From positions 6,089 through 70,088 of the forward strand of contig CAZQWE010000009.1 in assembly GCA_964597045.1 (NCBI GenBank): DNA of 64,000 nt, in the 5' to 3' direction. The notes beneath the pieces are model-generated. The model ran no database searches. It was not told where the DNA came from and was given only the letters and a program-made list of their open reading frames with translations. Of this stretch, positions 45,569 through 54,368 are shown piece after piece. The stretch is from UBA9655 sp964597045. Lineage in GTDB: Bacteria; Pseudomonadota; Alphaproteobacteria; UBA9655. Numbering within the stretch: the stretch's first letter is position 1; each line of letters starts with the position of its first letter. A program made the position numbers and the translations under genes.

Positions 45569-46600
45569 ATGAATTTCAAATTACTATTGTTAACTTCAAT
45601 TTTTTTATTAAATACTGAAAATTGTTATTCTTGTCGGTTCTGTTGTGGCGGTGGAGATGATGATCAACATACGCGATCCTCACCTCGCAAGGCAAAAGAG
45701 ACGGATCGTTTGCTAACAGAAGGCCAACCAGCTATTCTTAGAATGACCGATGGTGATAATGACCTAGGTGTTAATGGTGAGCAAGGTGGTGCAAAAGCTG
45801 TACCTCCTCAACCACGAAAAGAGGATAAAGAGAAAGTAGTGGTAGTACGTAAGGCACAAGAAGATGCTGATCGCACGAGGCGTGAGGAAGAAGCAGCAGC
45901 TCGTCAGAGAGAAGAAGAATTAAGGGCTCAATTAGAACGGGAAAGAAAAGAGAAAGATAGACTGGCTGTCATTTTGGATCAACAAAGAGCGGAAACTGAA
46001 AAGCAACGCCAGGCAGCAGAGCACCTTAGAAAAGAAAAGGAACTAGTAGAAGATGAAAGAAAAAGACTATTAGATCAAAAGGGTGATCCTGTAGAGCATC
46101 ATAATGATATGCAAATTGATGTTTATAGACCTCTACTTCATGGTGGTTTTGAATATAAGCTACCACAGTGTGCTTTAGGGCCAGATGAAGAAAATAGAGT
46201 TACGTTAGCTCCTAATTTTGGTTTTTCTTGGCTCTATAATAATCTGGCAGAAGCTTGTAGAAGAGGAACGCCTCTTGCTAGCGAATTGCAGGCTACATGT
46301 GTAAAGGGTCAATTCAGAGAATCGTGGACGGAAGTATATGATGCCTTCGAAAATACCAAAAGGGATATTTTAAAGAAAGCGGCAGATAATCAAGAGAATC
46401 AAATAATTGCACAAAGATATATTAACTTTGTGCTATCCGTTTTAGAGAAAACACAAGCAGTTCATGAAGACGGGAAGCATGAATTGGTCCTAAAACAGAA
46501 TGAAGTCCCAGTAAAAATTCAAAGAAGTCCTAAAAACAATAGTACAAGATTGCTTATTATGGTAAATAAGGACGCAGGGTTTTTCTTTAAATTTGAATAA
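45569..46600 (+). CDS. Exported coiled-coil protein, unknown
   Basis: Not recognised. It encodes 343 residues from the ATG at 45569, which follows AAGGAG (45553-45558) and begins a signal peptide (FKLLLLTSIFLLNTENCYS). A Cys cluster (CYSCRFCC, about residues 17-24) and a Gly/Asp stretch follow; the first Cys could be lipidated but the lipobox is poor. Residues about 95-180 are a continuous highly charged coiled coil (REEEAAARQREEELRAQLER and similar). The C-terminal 150 residues look globular with a TWTEVYDAFEN-like helical region. It follows the giant gene in the same direction, 164 bp away. The stop codon touches the ADH stop on the other strand. Confidence 0.73.
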   Translation: MNFKLLLLTSIFLLNTENCYSCRFCCGGGDDDQHTRSSPRKAKETDRLLTEGQPAILRMTDGDNDLGVNGEQGGAKAVPPQPRKEDKEKVVVVRKAQEDADRTRREEEAAARQREEELRAQLERERKEKDRLAVILDQQRAETEKQRQAAEHLRKEKELVEDERKRLLDQKGDPVEHHNDMQIDVYRPLLHGGFEYKLPQCALGPDEENRVTLAPNFGFSWLYNNLAEACRRGTPLASELQATCVKGQFRESWTEVYDAFENTKRDILKKAADNQENQIIAQRYINFVLSVLEKTQAVHEDGKHELVLKQNEVPVKIQRSPKNNSTRLLIMVNKDAGFFFKFE

Positions 46601-47605
46601 CTACCCCACCACTAGCACCGCTGCGCCTTGTATATGATCATATTTCAGGGCGCAGAGGGCGTCATTGGCGTCTGTTAGAGGAAAGGTTTTGGCGTAAGTT
46701 TTAATGCCGATGCGGGCTGCTTCCTTCAGGAACTCGATCGCGTCTTCTCGGGTGTTGTTCGTGACGCTTCTGATCATCTTCTCTCCATAAAGAAGATCAT
46801 AGGAAAAGCTAGGTATAGGGCTTAAGTGTATGCCTGCGATAATCAGGCGTCCGTCTCTATTCAAAGCTTTGAGCATGACGGGCACAAGTTCCCCTGCTGG
46901 TGCATAAAGGATGGATCCATCCAGCAGAACCGGTGGCTGATCAGTGGCTCCTCCGACCCATTTGGCGCCTAAGTCTTTTGCAAGCTCTTGGTGATTCCTT
47001 TCACGCGTACAGACGTAAACCTCAGCTCCCCAGGCATGCAGAAGCTGGATCGCGATATGGGCAGCAGCACCAAATCCATACATGCCGATACTCTTGCCTT
47101 TCCAATCTTTTAAATCCATGAGTTTCAAAGACCTATAACCTATAATACCAGCGCAGAGGAGGGGGGCAACTTCCACATCTGACAAATTCTGCGGTAGGGA
47201 ATACACAAAACGTGTTGGGGTCACGATATACTCTGCATATCCTCCAGGGGCAGTCCAACCCGTAAACGTGGCCTTGAGGCAAAGGTTTTCACGTCCTGAT
47301 AAGCAAAACTCACACTGTCCGCAGGTCGCTTGAACCCAAGCAATCCCTACGCGATCACCTACGTTGAATTCTGTGACAGCTGATCCCACTTCCTCAATTA
47401 CCCCAACTATTTGATGACCTGGCGTTATGGGGAGATTCTCAAGCTTGAGATCACCTTCGACCACATGGAGATCAGTCCTACAAACCGCACAAACATTAAC
47501 TTTAACAAGGATTTGACCTTGTTTTGGATGAGGTTTGGCGACCTCTTTTAACACCAAAGGATGATTTTTTGCATCTTTCGGTTTATCCAAAAATTGAGCT
47601 TTCAT
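46601..47605 (-). CDS. Zinc-dependent alcohol dehydrogenase (MDR family)
   Basis: A 334-residue medium-chain dehydrogenase/reductase, oxidising alcohols or reducing aldehydes with NAD(P). Catalytic zinc ligands are visible in CAVCRTDLHVVEGDL (about residues 37-51) and GHQIVGVIEEVG (about 63-74). The structural-zinc cluster CGQCEFCLSGRENLC (about 95-109) is complete. The nucleotide fold shows GMYGFGAAAHIAIQL (about 173-187). The substrate is not predictable. It is a single housekeeping-like gene among the secreted-protein genes, convergent with zero bases between stops. Its GC content appears higher than its neighbours, consistent with different origins. Confidence 0.9.
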   Translation of the reverse strand: MKAQFLDKPKDAKNHPLVLKEVAKPHPKQGQILVKVNVCAVCRTDLHVVEGDLKLENLPITPGHQIVGVIEEVGSAVTEFNVGDRVGIAWVQATCGQCEFCLSGRENLCLKATFTGWTAPGGYAEYIVTPTRFVYSLPQNLSDVEVAPLLCAGIIGYRSLKLMDLKDWKGKSIGMYGFGAAAHIAIQLLHAWGAEVYVCTRERNHQELAKDLGAKWVGGATDQPPVLLDGSILYAPAGELVPVMLKALNRDGRLIIAGIHLSPIPSFSYDLLYGEKMIRSVTNNTREDAIEFLKEAARIGIKTYAKTFPLTDANDALCALKYDHIQGAAVLVVG

Positions 47606-47688
47606 TAATATTGTCCTTTCAATTCAATGGTCTGGCTTCCCATTCTTAAATTGCATATCTGTCATCTAAAAATTCTTGTTGAAAAAAA

Positions 47689-47717
47689 TTGACATAAATC
47701 TTGTTTTCTGATACAAA
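47689..47717 (+). promoter_or_regulatory. Probable promoter for the 239-residue exported protein
   Basis: TTGACA (47689-47694), a 17-bp spacer and TACAAA (47712-47717), 45 bp before the ATG. Confidence 0.55.
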
Positions 47718-47761
47718 CGTAACTATATCTTTTGTAGGTAACAATTTGAAAGGTGATTTTT

Positions 47762-48481
47762 ATGTTAGATAGAATTTTAGTGGCTTTGATGCTTTCAACA
47801 TTGGTGATGACTCCTGCAATGGCTATAGATGATGAGAATGTTGACGTTGATGGTCATTCATTTCACGTTATGCGTCCAGCGGATGATGTTGAGCCAATTG
47901 GTGATCAAAAGATGACAGTCAGACAAGCTGGTGCTGATCTTTGGGATGGAACAAAGAAAGTAGCTTTCGGTACAAAGGATCTAGCTTACGGAGTGGGAAG
48001 TACTGCTTATGATTTAGGTCTTGTAGGTCAAGGGACGTTGAAAACCTTAAATGGTGTAAAAGAAGCAGCTCTTGTTGTGCCTAGCTATTTTTATAGTGAT
48101 ACCGCGTCTGGTAAACACTGGACACGCGCAGGAGAAAATTTAACTTCTGCTTGGAAAGATATTAAGACTGGCGTTGGTAATGTTCCAACAACAGCTAAGT
48201 ATTTTAAGGACGGTGCTGTTGGAGTTGGCTCTGGTGCAAAGAAAATCGGTGAAACCGTTTATCAGGGTGCTAAGACAGCTCTTGAGAGTGAAACCGGTCA
48301 AAAAGTTAAAGGTTCCGTTGCGAATGCTGCTTCCTATGTTGGAGGCAAAGTTAAAGAAGGCGCAGGTTATGTTGGTGGTAAAATTGCTGATGGTGCACGT
48401 TGGTTAGGTGGTAAAGTTAGTGGTTTTTTTGGTAACTTAGTTGGTTTTAACGATATTAGTTTTGATGGTGTTAGTCTGTAA
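47762..48481 (+). CDS. Exported protein with Gly-rich amphipathic repeats, unknown
   Basis: Not recognised. It has 239 residues with a signal peptide (about 1-21, ending PAMA). The mature protein has successive short amphipathic units with Gly/Lys/Ala spacing: WDGTKKVAFGTKDLAYGVGS in the first half, then VGGKVKEGAGYVGGKIADGA near the end. The pattern recalls LEA-like or apolipoprotein-like helices that lie on membranes, by analogy only. The ATG at 47762 is preferred over a GTG at 47753 since AAAGGTG is correctly spaced. It is a monocistronic unit with its own promoter and a strong terminator, suggesting high expression. Confidence 0.75.
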   Translation: MLDRILVALMLSTLVMTPAMAIDDENVDVDGHSFHVMRPADDVEPIGDQKMTVRQAGADLWDGTKKVAFGTKDLAYGVGSTAYDLGLVGQGTLKTLNGVKEAALVVPSYFYSDTASGKHWTRAGENLTSAWKDIKTGVGNVPTTAKYFKDGAVGVGSGAKKIGETVYQGAKTALESETGQKVKGSVANAASYVGGKVKEGAGYVGGKIADGARWLGGKVSGFFGNLVGFNDISFDGVSL

Positions 48482-48537
48482 TTGTTGTTGTTGGTTGATG
48501 GTTAATTAGTACCCTTCCTAAGTATACTATATACTGG

Positions 48538-48567
48538 AGTCCCCTGAGAAATCAGGGGACTTTTTTT
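48538..48567 (+). terminator. Strong rho-independent terminator
   Basis: A perfect ten-base stem AGTCCCCTGA / TCAGGGGACT with a GAAA tetraloop is followed by a T-run, 57 bp after the exported protein's stop. Confidence 0.93.
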
Positions 48568-48691
48568 ATGCCCTAACCCATGAGTCGGTGTTCAAAGACG
48601 ACTCTTATATTGTGAGAGACATTACATTTTCCCTCTAGCTTTCTTGGTAAAGTCTGGCAGAATAGCGTTCTTAAATATAAGGGAAAATGAA

Positions 48692-49639
48692 ATGGTATCT
48701 GAAGTCTATACAAAGGTTCTTATCGTTGGAAGTGGCCCTGCAGGGTATGCTGCTGCAATTTATGCAGCTAGAGCAAACCTTGAGCCTGTCCTTGTGGCAG
48801 GCCTTGAGCCTGGAGGACAGCTCATGATTACAACAGATGTTGAAAATTATCCAGGATTTGCTGATGTCATTCAAGGGCCGTGGCTCATGGAGCAAATGAG
48901 ACTTCAAGCTGAGCATGTGGGAACAAAGCTCATTAATGATCATATTAAAAATGTAGATCTCTCTAAAAGGCCCTTTATTTCCATCGGGGAGAGTGGGACA
49001 ATCTATAAGTCTGAAACAATGATTATCTGCACAGGCGCTCAAGCAAAGTGGTTGGGGCTGGAAAGTGAGATGAAATTCAGAGGATTTGGGGTATCAGGAT
49101 GCGCAACCTGTGATGGATTCTTCTTTCGGGGTAAAGAAGTTGCTGTCATAGGAGGAGGGAATACAGCTGTTGAAGATGCGCTCTATATGACCAATCATGC
49201 TTCAAAGGTTACCCTAGTTCATAGAAGAGATAAGCTCAGGGCCGAAAAAATTCTCCAAGACCGTCTCTTTAAAAATCCAAAAGTAAATGTGGTTTGGAAT
49301 CATGTTTTGGAGGAAGTCATGGGATCAGAAGATCCTTTGAATGTTAATAGTATTCGTTTAAAAAGTACACAAAATGGGGATACACAAACTTTACCTGTCG
49401 ATGGACTCTTTGTAGCAATTGGCCATTCTCCGAATACAGAGATTTTTAAAGGACAACTTGATTTAGATGCAGAGGGGTATATTATTGGTTCTCCAACATC
49501 AACGGCAACCAGTATTAAAGGAGTCTTTGCGGCGGGTGATGTTCGTGATAAAGTGTACAGGCAAGCTGTAACAGCGGCGGGTATGGGGTGTATGGGAGCC
49601 CTTGATGTGAATAATTTCTTACAGGAAGAAGGACTTTAA
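48692..49639 (+). CDS. trxB: Thioredoxin reductase
   Basis: An FAD enzyme that reduces thioredoxin with NADPH. It encodes 315 residues from the ATG at 48692, which follows an AAGGGA site; a longer upstream frame has no support. FAD motif GSGPAGYAAAIYAARA (about residues 12-27), redox centre CATCDG (about 138-143) and NADPH motif GGGNTAVEDALYM are intact, and the C-terminal AAGDVRDKVYRQAVTAAGMG closes the FAD site. It is followed by a LysR gene 9 bp downstream on the same strand, so the three genes to the enoyl-CoA hydratase probably form an operon. Confidence 0.95.
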   Translation: MVSEVYTKVLIVGSGPAGYAAAIYAARANLEPVLVAGLEPGGQLMITTDVENYPGFADVIQGPWLMEQMRLQAEHVGTKLINDHIKNVDLSKRPFISIGESGTIYKSETMIICTGAQAKWLGLESEMKFRGFGVSGCATCDGFFFRGKEVAVIGGGNTAVEDALYMTNHASKVTLVHRRDKLRAEKILQDRLFKNPKVNVVWNHVLEEVMGSEDPLNVNSIRLKSTQNGDTQTLPVDGLFVAIGHSPNTEIFKGQLDLDAEGYIIGSPTSTATSIKGVFAAGDVRDKVYRQAVTAAGMGCMGALDVNNFLQEEGL

Positions 49640-49648
49640 GGATCCATT

Positions 49649-50560
49649 ATGGATTGGGATAAACTCCGTGTATTTTATAATGTGGCTGAATCAGGAAGTT
49701 TTACCCGTGCGGCTGCGCGCCTGGAAATTACCCAATCGGCCATAAGCCGACAAATTGGTAATTTGGAAGACCGGATGGGCGTTCCTTTGTTTTATCGACA
49801 TGCGCGTGGATTATTGCTTACAGAACAAGGTGAGCTCTTATTCAGGACGGCAAGAGAAGTTTTCTCTGAACTTGCCATGGTTCAAGCCAAAATTTCGGAA
49901 AACACTGAAGTTTCACAATCAGCTTTAAAGATTGCTGCAACTGTAGGCTTTGGTACGACTTGGCTTGCGCCTAGAGTTCATAAGTTCTTGAGTAAATACC
50001 CTAACCTTCGTTTAACTCTAATGTTAAGTGATAATCCAGTTGATTTGACATTAAACGAATCGGATGTTGCGATTACGTCTTCTGTGACGGATGATGAAGA
50101 GCTTATTTATCATGAGCTAATGTGTAGACAGTTGCAAATCTATTCTAGTCGAGAGTATCTCCATAAATTTGGCATTCCCTTAAAGCCAGAGGATTTGGAC
50201 CGTCATCGTCTTGTCGTGTTTAGTGACATCGCAATGGTTCCTTCAGAAAATGGGAACTCACTTCTTACCTGTGGGACACCGCCAGGTGTCAAACGCGAAC
50301 CTTATCTCGAAATTAATAACCTATCTGGAATTGCAAAAGCTGTTGAAAATGGAGCCGGAATTGCTTGTCTTCCAGAATATGTGGCAAAAAGAAGCAAGAA
50401 TCTTGTTCAAATTCTTCCAGAGGTGATGAATCCTGTTGTGCGGTTTTATTATGTATATCCAAAACAGCTTAAGGATTCTAAGCGGATACAGTTTCTATGG
50501 GAATTTTTAAAGGCTGCTTCAGCTTCTGAAGAAAAGGAAAAAAAGGAAAAGGATCTGTGA
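49649..50560 (+). CDS. LysR-family transcriptional regulator
   Basis: A 303-residue LysR-type regulator. The N-terminal winged helix-turn-helix (WDKLRVFYNVAESGSFTRAA to SRQIGNLEDRMGVPLF, about residues 2-45) is clear, followed by the effector-binding domain of the periplasmic-binding-protein fold. The C-terminus is Glu/Lys-rich. Target genes and ligand are unknown. Unusually for this family it is not divergent from its neighbour but lies within a run of co-directional genes (9 bp after trxB, 4-bp overlap with the next gene), so its expression may be tied to theirs. Confidence 0.92.
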   Translation: MDWDKLRVFYNVAESGSFTRAAARLEITQSAISRQIGNLEDRMGVPLFYRHARGLLLTEQGELLFRTAREVFSELAMVQAKISENTEVSQSALKIAATVGFGTTWLAPRVHKFLSKYPNLRLTLMLSDNPVDLTLNESDVAITSSVTDDEELIYHELMCRQLQIYSSREYLHKFGIPLKPEDLDRHRLVVFSDIAMVPSENGNSLLTCGTPPGVKREPYLEINNLSGIAKAVENGAGIACLPEYVAKRSKNLVQILPEVMNPVVRFYYVYPKQLKDSKRIQFLWEFLKAASASEEKEKKEKDL

Positions 50561-51333
50561 CCCACGAATTTGTGACATTTGAGAAGATCGAAAAGGTTGG
50601 TGTTCTGACCCTCAATAGACCTGAAGCTTTCAATGCTTTATCAGAAGAACTCATGAGAGATCTGGGCGATAAGCTTGAAGCATGTGAAACTGATTCTGAC
50701 ATTTCCTGCCTGGTATTGTTGGGTTCTGAAAAAGCATTTGCAGCAGGAGCAGATATTAAAGAAATCGCATCTAAAAATTATATGGACGCCTATAAGGGAG
50801 ATTTTATAACGAAGGATTGGGAAAGACTAAGGAATTGTCGTAAGCCCATTATAGCCGGAGTTTCCGGTTTTGCTCTCGGCGGAGGCTGTGAACTTGCCAT
50901 GATGTGTGACATCATAATTGCCTCAGATACTGCAAAATTTGGACAGCCTGAGGTTACAATTGGGACGATTCCTGGATCAGGAGGAACACAACGCCTTACA
51001 CGTGCAATTGGCAAATCCAAAGCTATGGATATGTGTTTAACAGGTCGGATGATGGATGCTCAGGAAGCGGAAAGATCTGGACTTGTTAGCAGAGTGGTTC
51101 CTGCTTCAGATTTACGAGAAGCAGTACTCAGTACAGCACAGAAAATATCATCATATTCATTGCCTATTCTTATGATGATCAAGGAATCTATTGATCGTGC
51201 TTTTGAAACTCCCCTGTCTGAAGGAATTAAGTTTGAACGCAGACTTTTCCATTCGACATTTGCCTTGGAAGATCAAAAAGAAGGAATGACAGCTTTTTTA
51301 GAAAAGCGTGCGCCCCGCTTTAAGGATCGTTAA
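50557..51333 (+). CDS. Enoyl-CoA hydratase
   Basis: A 258-residue crotonase-fold enzyme, hydrating trans-2-enoyl-CoA in fatty acid oxidation or a related route. The oxyanion-hole segments FAAGADIKEI (about residues 62-71) and GFALGGGCELAMMCDIIIAS (about 105-124) are present. Both catalytic glutamates typical of true hydratases are in place: E in GGGCELA and E in GQPEVTIGTIPGSGG. The start is a GTG overlapping the LysR stop by 4 bp (GTGA), indicating translational coupling. No other beta-oxidation gene is near. Confidence 0.92.
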   Translation: MTHEFVTFEKIEKVGVLTLNRPEAFNALSEELMRDLGDKLEACETDSDISCLVLLGSEKAFAAGADIKEIASKNYMDAYKGDFITKDWERLRNCRKPIIAGVSGFALGGGCELAMMCDIIIASDTAKFGQPEVTIGTIPGSGGTQRLTRAIGKSKAMDMCLTGRMMDAQEAERSGLVSRVVPASDLREAVLSTAQKISSYSLPILMMIKESIDRAFETPLSEGIKFERRLFHSTFALEDQKEGMTAFLEKRAPRFKDR

Positions 51334-51347
51334 TCGTTGAGGAAAAA

Positions 51348-52649
51348 ATGACATTAACTTATTCAATTCTATCTATACTTGCCCTATTCATTCTCCTGTT
51401 TTTTTCTGCATTGAGCTCTGCATCAGAAGGGTCTGTACTGGCTGCATCCCGTGTACGTCTTTTTCATCTTTCTAAAAAAGGAAATAAAAAGGCATCTATC
51501 ATTATGGAATTACAAGCGCATATTGGAAGATTCATTAGCTCTATTCTCCTTTTAAACACTATGTTTAATGCAGGCGTGACAGCCCTGGCGGCTGGTGTGA
51601 TGACTTTTCTTTTTGGAGCAGCTGGTGCGATCTATGCAGCATTTATCATGGGTGCTTTGATTACTATCTATTGTGAAGTTTTGCCTAAGATGTTTGTCTA
51701 TACAAACCCTGAACGCGTAGCCTTGGCATTTGCTCCCTTTTTTAAACCTTTAGTTTATGTGATGTCCCCAGTAACAAGAGGTATCGATTATATTGCAAAA
51801 CATACCCTTCGTGCTTTTGGATTCAATCCGACCCATGATGTAGCGGATACTTCTCTTGAAGAGTTAAGAGGGGCAATCGAGCTTCATGGTGAAACAAGAG
51901 GAGAGGGTGAATATGAACGAGCCATGCTCCGAAGCATTCTTGATTTAACTGCAGTCGAGGTGACGGAAATTATGCGTCACCGGAAAACCATGCTGATAAT
52001 TGATATTGATTTGCCTAATCAAGAAATTGTGGATCAAGTGCTGCAAGCTCCCTATACAAGAATACCCTTGTGGAAGGGAAACCCAGATAACATAATAGGT
52101 GTTCTTCATGCCAAAGCCTTGCTGAGAGCTGTTCAACTTCATCAAGGAGATATCAATAAGTTAGATATTGGGAAGATCGCCAATACCCCTTGGTTTATAC
52201 CTGAGACAACAACTTTATTTTCCCAACTTGCTGCTTTTCGTCAAAGACATGAGCACTTTGCTCTAGTTCTTGATGAATATGGTGTTTTACAAGGAATGGT
52301 CACACTAGAGGACATTCTTGAAGAAATTGTTGGCGAAATTGTAGATGAGCATGATGTTGAAATCCCAGGTGTTCGCATCGGGACAGACGGAACCTATGTC
52401 GTTGATGGAAATGTAACCCTTAGAGACTTAAATAGAGAGTTTCGATGGGATCTTCCAGATGCACATGCAGCAACCCTTGCGGGTCTTATTCTCCATGAGG
52501 CTCGCGAGATTCCAGAGGTTGGTCAATCGTTCCTTATCCGTAATTTTAGAATGGATATTTTACGTCGGCATAAGCATCAGATCACTCAGGTTCGTTTGAC
52601 TCCTCCGTCGACTTCAATGTCAGGCGAAGGGCATGAACACCTTCACTAA
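51348..52649 (+). CDS. CNNM/CorC-HlyC family membrane protein with CBS domains
   Basis: A 433-residue protein built of an N-terminal DUF21/CNNM membrane domain (three to four helices, about residues 1-165), a pair of CBS domains (about 205-330, with VTEIMRHRKTM at the start and LDEYGVLQGMVTLEDILEEI at the end) and a C-terminal CorC_HlyC transporter-associated domain (about 345-425). Related proteins mediate magnesium or cobalt efflux and homeostasis. It lies 14 bp after the enoyl-CoA hydratase gene. Its last 22 codons overlap the 3' end of bolA on the opposite strand by 68 bp. Confidence 0.9.
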   Translation: MTLTYSILSILALFILLFFSALSSASEGSVLAASRVRLFHLSKKGNKKASIIMELQAHIGRFISSILLLNTMFNAGVTALAAGVMTFLFGAAGAIYAAFIMGALITIYCEVLPKMFVYTNPERVALAFAPFFKPLVYVMSPVTRGIDYIAKHTLRAFGFNPTHDVADTSLEELRGAIELHGETRGEGEYERAMLRSILDLTAVEVTEIMRHRKTMLIIDIDLPNQEIVDQVLQAPYTRIPLWKGNPDNIIGVLHAKALLRAVQLHQGDINKLDIGKIANTPWFIPETTTLFSQLAAFRQRHEHFALVLDEYGVLQGMVTLEDILEEIVGEIVDEHDVEIPGVRIGTDGTYVVDGNVTLRDLNREFRWDLPDAHAATLAGLILHEAREIPEVGQSFLIRNFRMDILRRHKHQITQVRLTPPSTSMSGEGHEHLH

Positions 52650-52860
52650 AGAGGGGAGTGAGAACCTCATAAACAAGCCTGTGTCTTTGAAGGCGGGTTA
52701 AGCCTGAAAACCTTTGAGAAACTATAGTTATATTGAAATGGGTTTTCTCACCTGGTTTATAGCCTGCGTGTCCTTTATGTTGGTTAGATTCGTCCTCAAC
52801 ACAAATAAATGTGGGGCTTAGGGTTTTTGTTAAAAGAGTCTCTATCTTACTTTTTAACAC
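52582..52860 (-). CDS. BolA-family protein
   Basis: A 92-residue BolA-like protein, which in bacteria works with monothiol glutaredoxins in iron-sulfur cluster handling and stress morphology. The family signature is complete: HAGYKPGEKTHFNITIVSQ, then FSGLTRLQRHRLVYEVL (about residues 50-66) and LFSEGVHALRLTLKS near the end. It overlaps TerC by 14 bp upstream. Its 3' end runs 68 bp into the CNNM gene on the other strand, a tail-to-tail overlap in which both proteins keep recognisable residues (here the short acidic tail). Confidence 0.88.
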   Translation of the reverse strand: MLKSKIETLLTKTLSPTFICVEDESNQHKGHAGYKPGEKTHFNITIVSQRFSGLTRLQRHRLVYEVLTPLFSEGVHALRLTLKSTEESNEPE

Positions 52861-53764
52861 GTTTGTCTCGTATAACTGAAGCTACAATAGCCATGATAAA
52901 TATCATAATAATTAAAGTTAAGGAAAAGCCTAAAGGAATCTTAAAGTGATTCGCAAGAATTAATTTTATTCCTACAAATCCCAGGATAACAGAAAGGGCA
53001 TGTTGGAGGTAATAAAACCGTGGGATGACATTCGCAAGGAGAAAGTAAAGGGATCTCAACCCAAGGATTGCAAATATATTGGACGTAAAGACAATATAGG
53101 GATCTAATGTAATAGCGAAAATCGCAGGGATTGAGTCAATAGCAAATATGATATCACTGACCTCAATCACAAGAAGAACAATGAAGAGGGGAGTTACAAA
53201 CCATTTTCCATGTCTAAAAAGAAAGAATCGCCTGCCTTTATAATTTTCCCAAATGGGGAGCCATTTTTTTGCCCAGCTGACAATTTTGTTTGATTCAATC
53301 TCGACTGGTTCATGCCGTTCCTTGAACATAGTATAACTTGAATAAATAAGGAGGGCCCCAAAAAGATATAGAACCCAATCAAAAATCTCAATCAGTTTGA
53401 TTCCTAAAACAATAAAGGCAAGTCTAAAAACAATAGCTCCTATAATACCCCAATAGAGGATTCGATGTTGGTGTCGGGGAGCAATGGCAAAGTACTTGAA
53501 AACCATGACAAAGACGAACATGTTGTCTAAGCTAAGGAGTTTTTCCAGTATATAGCCCGTGAGAAAAGCAACCCCATCTTCACTTCCTCTCGTATACCAA
53601 ATAAAAACGTTAAAAAGCAGAGCCAAGGAGATCCAAGCGAGGCTCACCAGGAGTGCTTCTGTCATTTTGATCGCATGGGGCTTGCGATTAAAGACGTTAA
53701 GGTCAATAACTAAAAATGTAAGAATAAGACCAATGAGCCCTATCCATTGAAAAATTGATGTCAC
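52847..53764 (-). CDS. TerC/Alx-family integral membrane protein
   Basis: A 305-residue polytopic membrane protein of the TerC family, tied to manganese efflux, tellurite resistance or pH-responsive metal handling. It has about eight to nine membrane helices. Diagnostic segments are LTGYILEKLLSLDNMFVFVM (about residues 71-90), HRILYWGIIGAIVFR and VEVSDIIFAIDSIPAIFAIT (about 201-220), with acidic residues in the helices typical of the metal site. It is followed by bolA in a 14-bp overlap, suggesting cotranscription. Confidence 0.92.
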   Translation of the reverse strand: MTSIFQWIGLIGLILTFLVIDLNVFNRKPHAIKMTEALLVSLAWISLALLFNVFIWYTRGSEDGVAFLTGYILEKLLSLDNMFVFVMVFKYFAIAPRHQHRILYWGIIGAIVFRLAFIVLGIKLIEIFDWVLYLFGALLIYSSYTMFKERHEPVEIESNKIVSWAKKWLPIWENYKGRRFFLFRHGKWFVTPLFIVLLVIEVSDIIFAIDSIPAIFAITLDPYIVFTSNIFAILGLRSLYFLLANVIPRFYYLQHALSVILGFVGIKLILANHFKIPLGFSLTLIIMIFIMAIVASVIRDKRVKK

Positions 53765-53925
53765 ATATGTCTCCCTTTATTGGCATGAGTATAAACGGAA
53801 ATAGTTAAAAAAGCACTCGAGTTTCAAGAAGGGGGGAGAAAGAGTTAATTAAGAAATTCTTAACTGGTGTTCTGATATCTTTTAATCAAAGATGATGCAA
53901 TTTCAAAAACCTAGGGAGAACAAAA

Positions 53926-54345
53926 ATGAAAACAAAATATTTCGCAAAAATAACACTTGCAGCTGTTCTATTACATCTGGGGGCATCAGGGACCTCATGG
54001 GCTGATCCAAAAATCGTTGTTCTCGATCCTAGAGGAATCACAAGAGATGTAGAGGTTATTCTCCAAAAGATCGGTAAACAAGAAGAAAAACGATGGGAAG
54101 CACGCGATATTAAATATACCGGGGGACAAGCCAATGTCAGCATTCCAAATGAGTATGTATTTAATCGTGTGTTCCGGATAAAGATTATTCCGAAGGCCCG
54201 TTATCACTATGAGGGGCCACCGGCGAAAGATCCCTATTTAACATGTAAATTGCCAGCAAAGCAAATTACCTTAGAAAAGAATACGGAGCTCTATATTTTT
54301 GTAAAACAAGACTGGTCCTCTTGTGAGGTCAGGAATGGAAGGTAA
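53926..54345 (+). CDS. Small exported protein, unknown
   Basis: Not recognised. It has 139 residues with a signal peptide (about 1-26, ending TSWAD). The mature part of about 113 residues is beta-rich, with two widely spaced cysteines (LTCKLP and SSCEVR) that could form a disulfide. The start ATG follows AGGGAG (53911-53916). It converges with hflX with 23 bp between stops, and no similarity to neighbours was seen. Confidence 0.7.
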   Translation: MKTKYFAKITLAAVLLHLGASGTSWADPKIVVLDPRGITRDVEVILQKIGKQEEKRWEARDIKYTGGQANVSIPNEYVFNRVFRIKIIPKARYHYEGPPAKDPYLTCKLPAKQITLEKNTELYIFVKQDWSSCEVRNGR

Positions 54346-54368
54346 GTGTCTTAGAAAAGGCGACATTT

